46,817 nt of DNA, from positions 1 to 46,817 of the forward strand of contig NZ_CALXEG010000023.1 of the NCBI RefSeq assembly GCF_944387275.1. Reading direction: 5' to 3'. The notes under the pieces were generated by a model. It worked only from the letters and a program-made list of their open reading frames with translations, was not told the origin of the DNA and searched no databases. Below, one piece after another: positions 6,421 through 13,568 of the stretch (position 1 is the first letter of the stretch; every line of letters starts with the position of its first letter). Made by a program: the position numbers and the translations under genes. This DNA is from an uncultured Pseudoflavonifractor sp. (GTDB lineage: Bacteria > Bacillota > Clostridia > Oscillospirales > Oscillospiraceae).

Positions 6421-7983
6421 TTACTTTTCTACCGCTTTGGCAGCCTTTTTCGCCTTCTTAACCTCATAGAACCGGTTCATGCCGGACTCCAGCGTGGCAT
6501 AGAAGGGGGCGGCGTCGCTCTCGGGCTGCTTGGTCACCAGACTGACCACAAACATGGTCACCGTGGAGCCCAGCAGGCCGAAGGCGCCGTACCAGGTGTC
6601 GCCCACGTTCCACACAAAGTAGGTCATGAGGACCAGCACCGTACCCACGATGGAGGCGACGATGGCGGCCTGCTTGGTGGCCTTCTTCCAGTACAGGCCG
6701 AAGACCAGCACGGAGAACAGGGGCGTTACAATGGCGATGGAGAACATAATCAGGGTAAAGATCAGATCGGGCGGATTGATGGCCAGGACAGTGGACACCA
6801 ATCCGATGACCACGATAATGACCCGGTTGACCATGGTCTCCTTCTTCTCAGGCACCTTGATGTGGAAGGTATTCTTGATAAGGTCCGAGGATACAATGGC
6901 GGCGCTGACGCCCAGGAAGGCGTTGGCAGTGGACAGACCCACGGCGGCGGAACCCACAAAGAAGCCGATCATCAGCACGGTGGCCAGCACGGGGCTGAAG
7001 TCCAGCACGAAGTTCTTCACCAGATAGGGGATGATGAGCTCGGACTCGGAGGCGGTCATGTTGCTGACCAGAGCCAGGCCGATAAGGCCGATCATCATGG
7101 TGCCGGTCCATACCACAGCCTGGAGCACAGGAGTGAGGAAGGACAGCTTGCGCTGAGTCTTCATGTTGTCGCCAAAATAGCCGGAACGGACGAACACGTG
7201 GGGCAGCATGATGGTCCAGCCGATGGCGCAGGAGAAGGGATAGCCGAACCGGGCCGCGTAGGGCGTCCAGCCGGAGGGGCCGGGATAGGAGAAGAACGAC
7301 TGCGTGTTCTCCCACAGGTTGCCCACCGCCGCAGGCAGGGATCCGCCAAAGCCCACGATAAGGCAGGCGATGACAATGACCCACAGCATGGCGATAAACA
7401 GCAGGCCCTGAACGGTGTCCGCCATGGCGGCGGACTTCATGCCGCCGATGCACACGAAGATCGTCATGGTCAGGCCGATGACAATAACAGCCATGCGGTA
7501 GTTGATGGCGCCGTCAGTGGCATACTGGGCCGCCTGGGCGATGGCCACCAGGGTGGAGGTGACGTAGGGCACGGCGGAGACCAGGAAGATGATGCCCAGG
7601 ATGGTGCGCAGGGCATTGCTCTTGAAGCGCTCATAGTAGAAATCTGCGGGAGTAACCAGCGTGCCGCCCTTTTCCTGATTGACGATCCACACCTTGTTCA
7701 TGGTAAAGTGGGCAATAATGGGGAACAGGGCGATGTAGCTCATCTCGGAGATCCAGTAGCCCAGACCGCCGCGGTAGTAGGCGCCGGGGCCGGCGAAGAA
7801 CACCCAAGTGCTCATCAGAGATGCGATGTAGGTCATAACCAGCACCGGCCAGGGCACGGATGCGGTCAGCAGGCTTCCCTTGTTCTTCTGGCGGCGCTCC
7901 TTCAGCGTAACGTAGACTGCCACACCGATGAGGAAGCACATGTACAGGCCAAATGCGATCCAGATAGTATTGGCGCTCAGCAT
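6421..7983 (-). CDS. Sodium:solute symporter family transporter
   Basis: A 520-residue membrane protein with about 13 hydrophobic helices, the size and layout of the SSS (sodium:solute symporter) family. The segment SVPWPVLVMTYIASLMSTWVFFAGPGAYYRGGLGYW near residues 42-77 matches the N-terminal unwound-helix region. GGMKSAAMADTVQGLLF near 184-200 resembles the conserved 'GG..A...TD..Q...' signature. The C-terminus is a Lys/Ala-rich cytoplasmic tail. It most probably imports the methylated compound that the adjacent MttB-family enzyme demethylates, in step with Na+. It lies 3 bases after a small membrane protein gene, which suggests a two-component transporter. The exact substrate cannot be predicted; betaines, carnitine and proline are known for the family. 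Confidence 0.87.
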   Translation of the reverse strand: MLSANTIWIAFGLYMCFLIGVAVYVTLKERRQKNKGSLLTASVPWPVLVMTYIASLMSTWVFFAGPGAYYRGGLGYWISEMSYIALFPIIAHFTMNKVWIVNQEKGGTLVTPADFYYERFKSNALRTILGIIFLVSAVPYVTSTLVAIAQAAQYATDGAINYRMAVIVIGLTMTIFVCIGGMKSAAMADTVQGLLFIAMLWVIVIACLIVGFGGSLPAAVGNLWENTQSFFSYPGPSGWTPYAARFGYPFSCAIGWTIMLPHVFVRSGYFGDNMKTQRKLSFLTPVLQAVVWTGTMMIGLIGLALVSNMTASESELIIPYLVKNFVLDFSPVLATVLMIGFFVGSAAVGLSTANAFLGVSAAIVSSDLIKNTFHIKVPEKKETMVNRVIIVVIGLVSTVLAINPPDLIFTLIMFSIAIVTPLFSVLVFGLYWKKATKQAAIVASIVGTVLVLMTYFVWNVGDTWYGAFGLLGSTVTMFVVSLVTKQPESDAAPFYATLESGMNRFYEVKKAKKAAKAVEK

Positions 7984-7986
7984 CCG

Positions 7987-8223
7987 TTATCCCTCCTTTG
8001 TACTGGACGCGGGGGGCGCGTCCGCATCATCTCTCAGCTTGTAAATCCGGTAGACCCTTACCAGGCCCACATAGACGATGATCCAGATGGGTACGACCGT
8101 AAGCAGCGCGTGAATCAGCGTGGGAATGGCCTCTCCATAAGGCGGGACACCGGGGAGATTGTAGAGGATATAGAAGATTACCGTGAGAATCAGCCAGATT
8201 TTTTCCGTCTTCGTTACTTTCAT
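7987..8223 (-). CDS. Small membrane protein, likely symporter accessory subunit
   Basis: A 78-residue protein with two hydrophobic segments (about 8-24 and 32-55) followed by a short charged tail. It sits 3 bases upstream of the sodium:solute symporter. Small hydrophobic proteins encoded directly before SSS transporters are common (YhdT/DUF997-like and related) and are thought to help assembly or function. Here this role is inferred from position and topology; no catalytic motif is visible. The start ATG at 8223 is preceded by AGAAAGGCGG. Confidence 0.68.
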   Translation of the reverse strand: MKVTKTEKIWLILTVIFYILYNLPGVPPYGEAIPTLIHALLTVVPIWIIVYVGLVRVYRIYKLRDDADAPPASSTKEG

Positions 8224-8301
8224 CTCTAAACCGCCTTTCTCTCAAATTCCAGACACACATGCGGAATTTCGTCGCCGAAACCGCTTATGGGGCGGATCCA
8301 T

Positions 8302-8333
8302 GATATGGCCCGCACGGAGATGCGGGCCATATC
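8302..8333. other. Intercistronic stem-loop downstream of mttB-family gene
   Basis: A perfect 13-bp inverted repeat, GATATGGCCCGCA / TGCGGGCCATATC with a 6-base loop, between the methyltransferase stop and the transporter genes. It has no T run on the coding strand. It may protect the upstream mRNA segment (corrinoid proteins and methyltransferase) and lower transporter expression. Confidence 0.68.
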
Positions 8334-8352
8334 GCAGATGGCCGGAGTGCGC

Positions 8353-9810
8353 TTACTCTTTTACCAGCGCGGCGTGGGCCTGCTTGAGCACCTTCTCCAC
8401 CTCGGCGGCCTTGTCCGCGGGCAGCTCGTAGACATCGTCGGATGCCATGATGGCATTGAATTTCTCCAGAGCCTTGTCCAGCAGGGTCTTGCTGCCGTTC
8501 ATCTCCCAGTTCACCGGGCTGTCACGGTTGAACATGTCGGGGCGGTGGGGCTCGGTGAAGTGACGGAAGGTGTGCTCGCTGGTCAGGAAGCTGAAGCCGG
8601 GCTCCCGATCGGCGCCGGCGATGAGCTCGTCCCAATCCAGGGTCTCGTCGTTCACATCCAGACCGCGGCGGATGCGGCGGGCAATGCCGAAGATCTCGTT
8701 GTCGATGATGAGCTGCAGGGGGCTGATGGTCTTGGCGGTCTCCAGCTGGCCGGCGCCGCCCAGGACGGAGGCCTCGCTCATGGCCATGGCGTCGATCAGG
8801 TTGGTGCGCTCGATGAAGTTCTGCTCATCCAGCACCACGCTGTCGGTACCGGTGCCGTAGGAGTGGGCGCGGATGTTGTAGCCCCGCTCAAACAGCTCCA
8901 TGCAGATGAGACGGGAGATGGTGATCTCAGTGTTGGACTGGAGGGTGTAGGTGCTCTGCATGTCCATGGAGAACAGCAGCGGAGTGGCGATAACGGGCAG
9001 GCCGGGGCACATCAGCTCCAGCATGACGATCTGGGCAAACACCTCGGCGCAGGCCACGAAGGCAGTGCCCTGAGCGGTGACAGGGGTGTTGGCGCCGGCG
9101 GTGGGCAGAGAGCAGGGCTGCACGGGCACGCGGGACTTGGCGCAGCGGTAGAGGACCTCGGCGTCCATGTGCTTGAAGGTCAGGCTGGGCACGCCGCAGG
9201 AGATAAAGCTGACGATGGGCTTCTCCTGCAGGTTCTTCAGGCCGCCCACAGCGGCAGCAGCCATGTCGATGAGCCACTGGACGTTGTCGGACTCGTAGGG
9301 CTGGATCCAGATATGCTTGGCGGAGTGCTTCAGGGCCTTCTCCAGGGTGTAGACGTCGACGGCGTCGCCGGGCACGTACTCGCCGGAGGTGGAGGGCAGG
9401 GTGACGTAGTCCAGGTTCTCCATGACGTTGGTGATCTTATACCACTCGTCCACCTCTTCCAGGGTGGTGTAGTGGGTGTCGCCCTTCACGGTGCGGTAGT
9501 TGGGCGCGCCGGTGTTGGTGCGGGTGTAGAAGCTGCCGGTGGGGTTGGGGAACTCCAGGTCGTACTTGCCGCTGGGGGAATAAAGGGTGAACTTCGCGGG
9601 GACGGCGGCCACAGCCTTGTCGATGAGCTCCTTGGTGAAGCGGACGTCCTTCTTCTCCATGTCCACCACACAGCCCAGCTTGGCCAGCTCGGAGAGCATC
9701 TCCTCATGGTCCAGGTGAATGCCGCGCTCGATGAGCAGCTGCTCCATGCGGCCCTTCATGTACTCCAGTTCCTGATCGCTCATCACGTTATATTTGACTC
9801 TTCCTACCAT
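8353..9810 (-). CDS. Trimethylamine methyltransferase (MttB) family protein, non-pyrrolysine
   Basis: A 485-residue member of the MttB superfamily, close to the usual length. Family features include IERGIHLDHEEMLSELAKLG near the start, the SGEYVPGDAVDVYTLEKAL segment, and CSLPTAGANTPVTAQGT near residues 232-250, which corresponds to the 'P..G.T.PVT.AG' signature. The gene reads through without an internal amber codon, so it is of the non-pyrrolysine type (as in MtgB, MtpB, MtcB, MtyB), which demethylate quaternary amines such as glycine betaine, proline betaine, carnitine or butyrobetaine. It should move one methyl from the substrate to the corrinoid protein encoded 63 bases upstream. A GGAGG site precedes the ATG by about 10 bases. 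The substrate is not deducible from the sequence. Confidence 0.88.
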   Translation of the reverse strand: MVGRVKYNVMSDQELEYMKGRMEQLLIERGIHLDHEEMLSELAKLGCVVDMEKKDVRFTKELIDKAVAAVPAKFTLYSPSGKYDLEFPNPTGSFYTRTNTGAPNYRTVKGDTHYTTLEEVDEWYKITNVMENLDYVTLPSTSGEYVPGDAVDVYTLEKALKHSAKHIWIQPYESDNVQWLIDMAAAAVGGLKNLQEKPIVSFISCGVPSLTFKHMDAEVLYRCAKSRVPVQPCSLPTAGANTPVTAQGTAFVACAEVFAQIVMLELMCPGLPVIATPLLFSMDMQSTYTLQSNTEITISRLICMELFERGYNIRAHSYGTGTDSVVLDEQNFIERTNLIDAMAMSEASVLGGAGQLETAKTISPLQLIIDNEIFGIARRIRRGLDVNDETLDWDELIAGADREPGFSFLTSEHTFRHFTEPHRPDMFNRDSPVNWEMNGSKTLLDKALEKFNAIMASDDVYELPADKAAEVEKVLKQAHAALVKE

Positions 9811-9873
9811 GGGAATTCATCCTCCATTTCATTCATATCTGCCCGGCTCCCGGCCGGAGCGGCGGTTGATATC

Positions 9874-10515
9874 TCAGCGGATGCTGGTCACGTACTCCTT
9901 GGCCCAGCGGGCAGCGGCGGCAGCGTCGGCGGTGAAGGCGTCGGCGCCGATCTTGTCGGCCCAGGCCTGGGTGACAGGGGCGCCGCCGATCATGACCTTG
10001 ACCTGGTCGCGGACGCCGGCCTGCTTCAGGACCTCAATGACGTGGCCCTGCTCATTCATGGTGGTGGTCAGAAGAGCGGAGAGACCCACGATGTCGGGGT
10101 TGTGCTCCTTGATGGCCTCGACGAACTTCTCGGCGGGGACGTTGGCGCCCAGGTCGATGACCTTCAGGTTGGCGCTCTTCATCATCAGGCCCACCAGGTT
10201 CTTGCCGATGTCGTGGAGGTCGCCCTTCACGGTGGCGATGACGGCGGTGCCAATGGTGGTGTCGCCGCCGGCGGCCAGCAGGGGCTGAATCACTTCCACG
10301 CCGGTGTTCATGGCCTTGGCGGACATCAGCACGTTGGGCACGAAGATCTGGCCCTTGGCGAACCGCTCACCGATCTCGTTGATGCCGGGCATCAGGCCGT
10401 TGTTCAGGATGTCGGTGGCCTCCAGCTTCTGCTCCACGGCCTCGGCTACCTTGGCCTTGGTACCCATGATGTCGCCCTTGATGACAAGCTCGGTGATCTC
10501 GTTGAGAATAGACAT
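9874..10515 (-). CDS. Corrinoid protein (MtbC/MttC type), methyl carrier for the MttB-family enzyme
   Basis: A 213-residue protein. The ATG at 10515 is chosen because AAGGAGCGGG lies 8 bases before it; an upstream in-frame TTG would overlap that ribosome site. Residues 1-85 form the helical cap (ILNEITELVIKGD, then GLMPGINEIGERFAKGQIFVPN). Residues 88-213 form the Rossmann-like B12 domain with the cobalt-ligand motif D99-L-H101-D-I-G104 (in VKGDLHDIGKNLVG). It carries the methyl group as methyl-Co(III) between the substrate methyltransferase and the acceptor methyltransferase. It lies between a second corrinoid protein and the MttB-family gene in a single minus-strand operon, so it is the likely cognate partner of MttB. 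Confidence 0.93.
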   Translation of the reverse strand: MSILNEITELVIKGDIMGTKAKVAEAVEQKLEATDILNNGLMPGINEIGERFAKGQIFVPNVLMSAKAMNTGVEVIQPLLAAGGDTTIGTAVIATVKGDLHDIGKNLVGLMMKSANLKVIDLGANVPAEKFVEAIKEHNPDIVGLSALLTTTMNEQGHVIEVLKQAGVRDQVKVMIGGAPVTQAWADKIGADAFTADAAAAARWAKEYVTSIR

Positions 10516-10598
10516 GAATTTCCCGCTCCTTTTCAAATTTGTCCGTATGGTTGCTTCCTTCGTATGTCCTCGTCCTAACTAACATGTACAGGTGCGCG

Positions 10599-11258
10599 TC
10601 AGTCCTGCGGCTTCTTCCGCCGCTCTGTGCTGATCTCGGTGGCCAGCCGTGCCGTGTCCATCATGGTGGCGGAGAACTCCACCCCCAACTCCCGGGCAAA
10701 ACTAGGCGTAATCGGGCCGCCGCCCACAATGATGTGGACGGGATAGCCGAAGTCCTCCTGCCGGATCTGTTTCACCGTCTCCTTCATGCTGGCCATGGAT
10801 GTGGTCAGCATGGCGGACATGGCCACGATCCGGGCGTTGTCCGCCCGCAGCTGAGCAATGAACCGCTCGGCGCTGACGTTGGAACCCAGATCCGTCACAT
10901 CGAATCCGGCGCTCTGGAGCATGATGCCCACTAAGCTCTTTCCGATGGTGTGGATGTCCCCACGGACGGTTCCCACAACCACCTTTTCCCGGTGGACTGT
11001 GCCATCGGTCTGTTCCAGCAGCAGCGGCCGGATGATGGCCACCGCCTTCTGCATGGCTCTGGCAGAGAGCAGAATCTGCGGGATGAACCGCTCTTCCCTG
11101 CTCAGCATGACGCCCAGACGATCCATGGCCGGAATCATCCCTTTTTCCAGAATGTCCACCGGACGGCAGCCCTTTGCAAGCAGCTCTCTGCACTGTGCTA
11201 CGGTCTTTTCTTCATCCCCGTCGATGATGCTCTGAAAAATTGTGTTAAACCGATTCAT
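10599..11258 (-). CDS. Second corrinoid protein of the demethylation operon
   Basis: A 219-residue paralogue of the downstream corrinoid protein. The ATG at 11258 is preferred (AAAGGAAC 6 bases upstream) over a longer frame. It has the same cap-plus-B12 layout, with D101-I-H103-T-I-G106 as the cobalt-binding motif followed by KSLVGIML. Compared with its neighbour it is more diverged (for example SREERFIPQILLSARAM in the cap) and ends in a basic tail RRKKPQD. It is the first gene of the operon, so it may be the most highly expressed, serve a different methyltransferase, or act as a B12 store or sensor. The presence of two carriers with only one MttB gene is unusual; a second methyltransferase could lie elsewhere. 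Confidence 0.9.
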   Translation of the reverse strand: MNRFNTIFQSIIDGDEEKTVAQCRELLAKGCRPVDILEKGMIPAMDRLGVMLSREERFIPQILLSARAMQKAVAIIRPLLLEQTDGTVHREKVVVGTVRGDIHTIGKSLVGIMLQSAGFDVTDLGSNVSAERFIAQLRADNARIVAMSAMLTTSMASMKETVKQIRQEDFGYPVHIIVGGGPITPSFARELGVEFSATMMDTARLATEISTERRKKPQD

Positions 11259-11287
11259 TCTGCTGTTCCTTTCCGCTCCACGCCTGT

Positions 11288-11293
11288 AGTATA
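11288..11293 (-). promoter_or_regulatory. Candidate -10 box of the corrinoid/methyltransferase operon
   Basis: Minus strand TATACT, 30 bases before the first corrinoid gene. No good -35 hexamer is found 16-18 bases upstream, as expected for an activator-dependent promoter. Upstream lies an inverted pair GAAAAATAC (11319-11327) / GTATTTTTC (11363-11371) that could bind the divergently encoded AraC-type regulator. Confidence 0.4.
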
Positions 11294-11390
11294 ATCGAAA
11301 TCGGTCCTCAATTTCTAAGAAAAATACCATTTCTTTTTGTCTTATTCCGGCGTATTTGCTAAGTATTTTTCCTGTTGTACAAGTTGTTTA

Positions 11391-11419
11391 TTGCTTTTCA
11401 TCTAAAAAAGGGGTATAGT
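11391..11419 (+). promoter_or_regulatory. Promoter of the PocR-AraC regulator operon
   Basis: TTGCTT (11391-11396), 17-base spacer, TATAGT (11414-11419) on the plus strand. The predicted start is near 11426, about 108 bases before the regulator start codon. Confidence 0.62.
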
Positions 11420-11433
11420 GTTTTAAAAATTAC

Positions 11434-11461
11434 AAATTGGTAATCCCCATTTTACCAATTT
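11434..11461. promoter_or_regulatory. Inverted repeat in the regulator leader (possible operator)
   Basis: Perfect 10-bp arms, AAATTGGTAA / TTACCAATTT, separated by 8 bases, just downstream of the predicted transcription start. It could be an operator for autoregulation or an AT-rich hairpin in the 5' leader. It has no terminator-like T run. Confidence 0.55.
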
Positions 11462-11533
11462 GCCTCTCACCCCGCAATTTCACCACCCTTCCCCAGTGGA
11501 AAACCATATCCAAACAGAACAGGAGGAATCCAG

Positions 11534-12811
11534 TTGCCTGCCATCGATCATAAGCGCCTGCATGAGTATCTGGACGCCTTCAGCGTAAGTACCGGCGTAC
11601 CAGTGACCCTTTTTGACCCTGACGGCGCCGTTCTGGAGGAATTTCAGGCGGACAAAAAATTCTGCCAGTTCTTCCCCGTCTACCGCCAGCCTGACAGCGT
11701 GTGCAGCAGCACGCTGCTCTTTTCTGCCAAATCCTCCTCCCATCTGGGCGAACCCTACATATTTTCCTGCCCATCCGGCCTGATCCATATCGCGGTGCCT
11801 GTCATCGTATCGGAAAAATTCTGCGGCTGCGCCGTGGCAGGCCCCCTCTCCATGGGGCCTGTCTCCGCTGAATTTCTCACCCAGGCCTTTGAGCTCAACC
11901 AGGTCTCTCCGGAGCTCCTGGCAAAAATTTCTCTTTTCATTTCCTCCATGCAGGTATATACTCCAGAACAAATACAGAAGTTCTCCCTGCTTCTGTACAG
12001 CGCCGTGGTGCACAGCCACAAGAACTGGGACGATTACGAACAGGTCAGGCTCCGCTACCAGCGCCAGCTCACCGTGGGAGACCACATCCAGAAGCGCAAG
12101 CAGAGCAAGCCTCAGAACACCTCCGCCGCTCTGTCCGCCCCCACCTGCTCGGATCTGGAGGACCGCCTTTCCAAGGAGATCCAGGCCCGCAACCGGGAGG
12201 CCGCCCTCACCTGCCTGGACGACCTCTTCGAAGAGCTGGTCCTGGTGGAGGGCGGAAACTTCGACAGCATCAAGCTGCACTTCTTTGAGCTCTATATCTC
12301 CCTGGCCCGGATGTCCACCGAGCGGGGCGCCTCCCTGCGGAAGATCTTCGGACTGGATTTCAAATTCATCAACTCCCTCAATGAGCTCAACACCCTGGAC
12401 AGCCTGGCCCAGTGGAGCCGGGATCTGGTGGTCCACTTTGTGGACGACGTCTTTGCCGACCTGCCCCAGGTGTCCTCCGCCACCACCAGGGCTGTGACCT
12501 ACATCAACGCCCACTATATGGAAAAGATGACCCTGCGGGACCTGGCCGCCGCGCTCTTCCTCAACGAGTCCTCCCTGTCCAAGCTGTTCCGGCAGGAATT
12601 GGGCTCCAGCTTTACTGACTATCTCAACCGCATCCGCATCGAACACAGCACCGAGCTGATGCGCAACACCGACAGAAGCCTGCTGGAGATCTCCGGCCTG
12701 GTGGGCTTTGATGACCAGAGCTATTTTACAAAAATCTTCAAAAAAGTAACTGGGACAACCCCGCGCCAGTACAAAAGTCAGTTGAACAGCGAAAAACACA
12801 CCTCTGGCTGA
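11534..12811 (+). CDS. PocR-domain AraC-family transcriptional regulator
   Basis: A 425-residue regulator. The start is a TTG at 11534, set by a perfect AGGAGG 7 bases upstream. Residues ~5-170 form a PocR sensory domain (HKRLHEYLDAFSVSTGVPVTLFD, then Cys-containing segments and LIHIAVPVIVSEKFCGCAVAGPL); PocR domains bind small hydrocarbon-type ligands in known regulators. A helical linker follows. Residues ~318-418 are an AraC-type double helix-turn-helix (AVTYINAHYMEKMTLRDLA, ISGLVGFDDQSYFTKIFKK, TGTTPRQYK). It is divergent from the corrinoid/methyltransferase operon and leads the activation-gene operon, so it very likely activates both on sensing the substrate or a product. It is followed by a MetH-activation protein after 57 bases. 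Confidence 0.88.
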   Translation: MPAIDHKRLHEYLDAFSVSTGVPVTLFDPDGAVLEEFQADKKFCQFFPVYRQPDSVCSSTLLFSAKSSSHLGEPYIFSCPSGLIHIAVPVIVSEKFCGCAVAGPLSMGPVSAEFLTQAFELNQVSPELLAKISLFISSMQVYTPEQIQKFSLLLYSAVVHSHKNWDDYEQVRLRYQRQLTVGDHIQKRKQSKPQNTSAALSAPTCSDLEDRLSKEIQARNREAALTCLDDLFEELVLVEGGNFDSIKLHFFELYISLARMSTERGASLRKIFGLDFKFINSLNELNTLDSLAQWSRDLVVHFVDDVFADLPQVSSATTRAVTYINAHYMEKMTLRDLAAALFLNESSLSKLFRQELGSSFTDYLNRIRIEHSTELMRNTDRSLLEISGLVGFDDQSYFTKIFKKVTGTTPRQYKSQLNSEKHTSG

Positions 12812-12852
12812 TCCTTCGGTACGCTCCACAAGCACACCAATTCGGACACGAG

Positions 12853-12868
12853 GAAAGGATGACCTTTC
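12853..12868 (+). promoter_or_regulatory. Ribosome site inside a small hairpin before the MetH-activation gene
   Basis: GAAAGG ATGA CCTTTC forms a perfect 6-bp hairpin that ends exactly at the ATG at 12869. Its left arm is the AGGAAAGG ribosome site. Translation may therefore depend on ribosomes arriving from the upstream gene or on unfolding. Confidence 0.5.
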
Positions 12869-13525
12869 ATGGTTTACTTCGCTGATATTACGCCCAAATA
12901 TGACCGGGAGCGGATTTTCCGCAGGCTTCATGTCGAGCCGGATACCAACGCCTACCGGTATGCCCAGTCCGTCTTTCCCTACCTGGAGGAGATCGCTCAG
13001 CAGCAGCTGTGTATGACCCACTGCTACTCTGTCGAGGAGGATGCGCCGCCCCTGGGCGTGCCCGAAGTGGACCGGTGCAAATACCGCATCACCTGCCTGT
13101 CCACCTGCTCGGAGGGCATTACCAAGGCCATTGCCAAGCTGCTGGATCAGGGCGATTTTCTGGAGGGCTACATCCTCAACGATCTGGTCAATGAGATGCT
13201 CTTCAACGCCTCTGACCAGATGAACCGCCAAATCTCCGCTGCTATGGCGGAAAAAGACTGCCATCTCACCCGCCGCCTCTCCCCCGGCGAACAGGAGCTG
13301 GGACTGGAATATCAGTCCGTCCTTCTCTCCGCCTTCCGCGATATCCCCGCCGTGTCCCACGTACGACTGACGGAGAGCTACATGCTCTACCCTGAGAAGT
13401 CCATGCTCTATCTCTTCGGGGCCGACCCCAGCAACCCGGAGATCTCCGTGGAACACGACTGCGGTAAGTGTCCCAATACCTCCTGCTTCTTCCGCTCCAC
13501 GGAAGGGCCCGCTGCCTGTCTCTGA
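12869..13525 (+). CDS. MetH activation-domain-like protein (corrinoid reactivation partner)
   Basis: A 218-residue protein resembling the stand-alone 'vitamin B12-dependent methionine synthase activation domain' proteins found beside corrinoid methyltransferase genes. The segment RRLSPGEQELGLEYQ (135-149) matches the Ser-Pro-Gly motif of the MetH C-terminal activation domain. A Cys cluster HDCGKCPNTSCFFR near the C-terminus (Cys198, Cys201, Cys206) is typical of the clostridial stand-alone forms and could bind metal or an FeS centre. In MetH this domain supports reductive methylation of Co(II) corrinoid. It sits between the regulator and the RACo activator, so a role in keeping the two corrinoid proteins active is likely. 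Identification is by motif and context. Confidence 0.72.
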   Translation: MVYFADITPKYDRERIFRRLHVEPDTNAYRYAQSVFPYLEEIAQQQLCMTHCYSVEEDAPPLGVPEVDRCKYRITCLSTCSEGITKAIAKLLDQGDFLEGYILNDLVNEMLFNASDQMNRQISAAMAEKDCHLTRRLSPGEQELGLEYQSVLLSAFRDIPAVSHVRLTESYMLYPEKSMLYLFGADPSNPEISVEHDCGKCPNTSCFFRSTEGPAACL

Positions 13526-13568
13526 TTCCGCCCACAGATCAAGACAATCAAACTGGAGGTTTTGACTC

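Noticed and set aside
8353..9810. Pyrrolysine-type MttB
   Set aside because: The frame is complete without an internal amber codon and no pyl genes are in the window.
11259..11533. Cobalamin riboswitch before the corrinoid operon
   Set aside because: No B12-box-like element is visible; the leader of the minus-strand operon is only about 25-30 bases.
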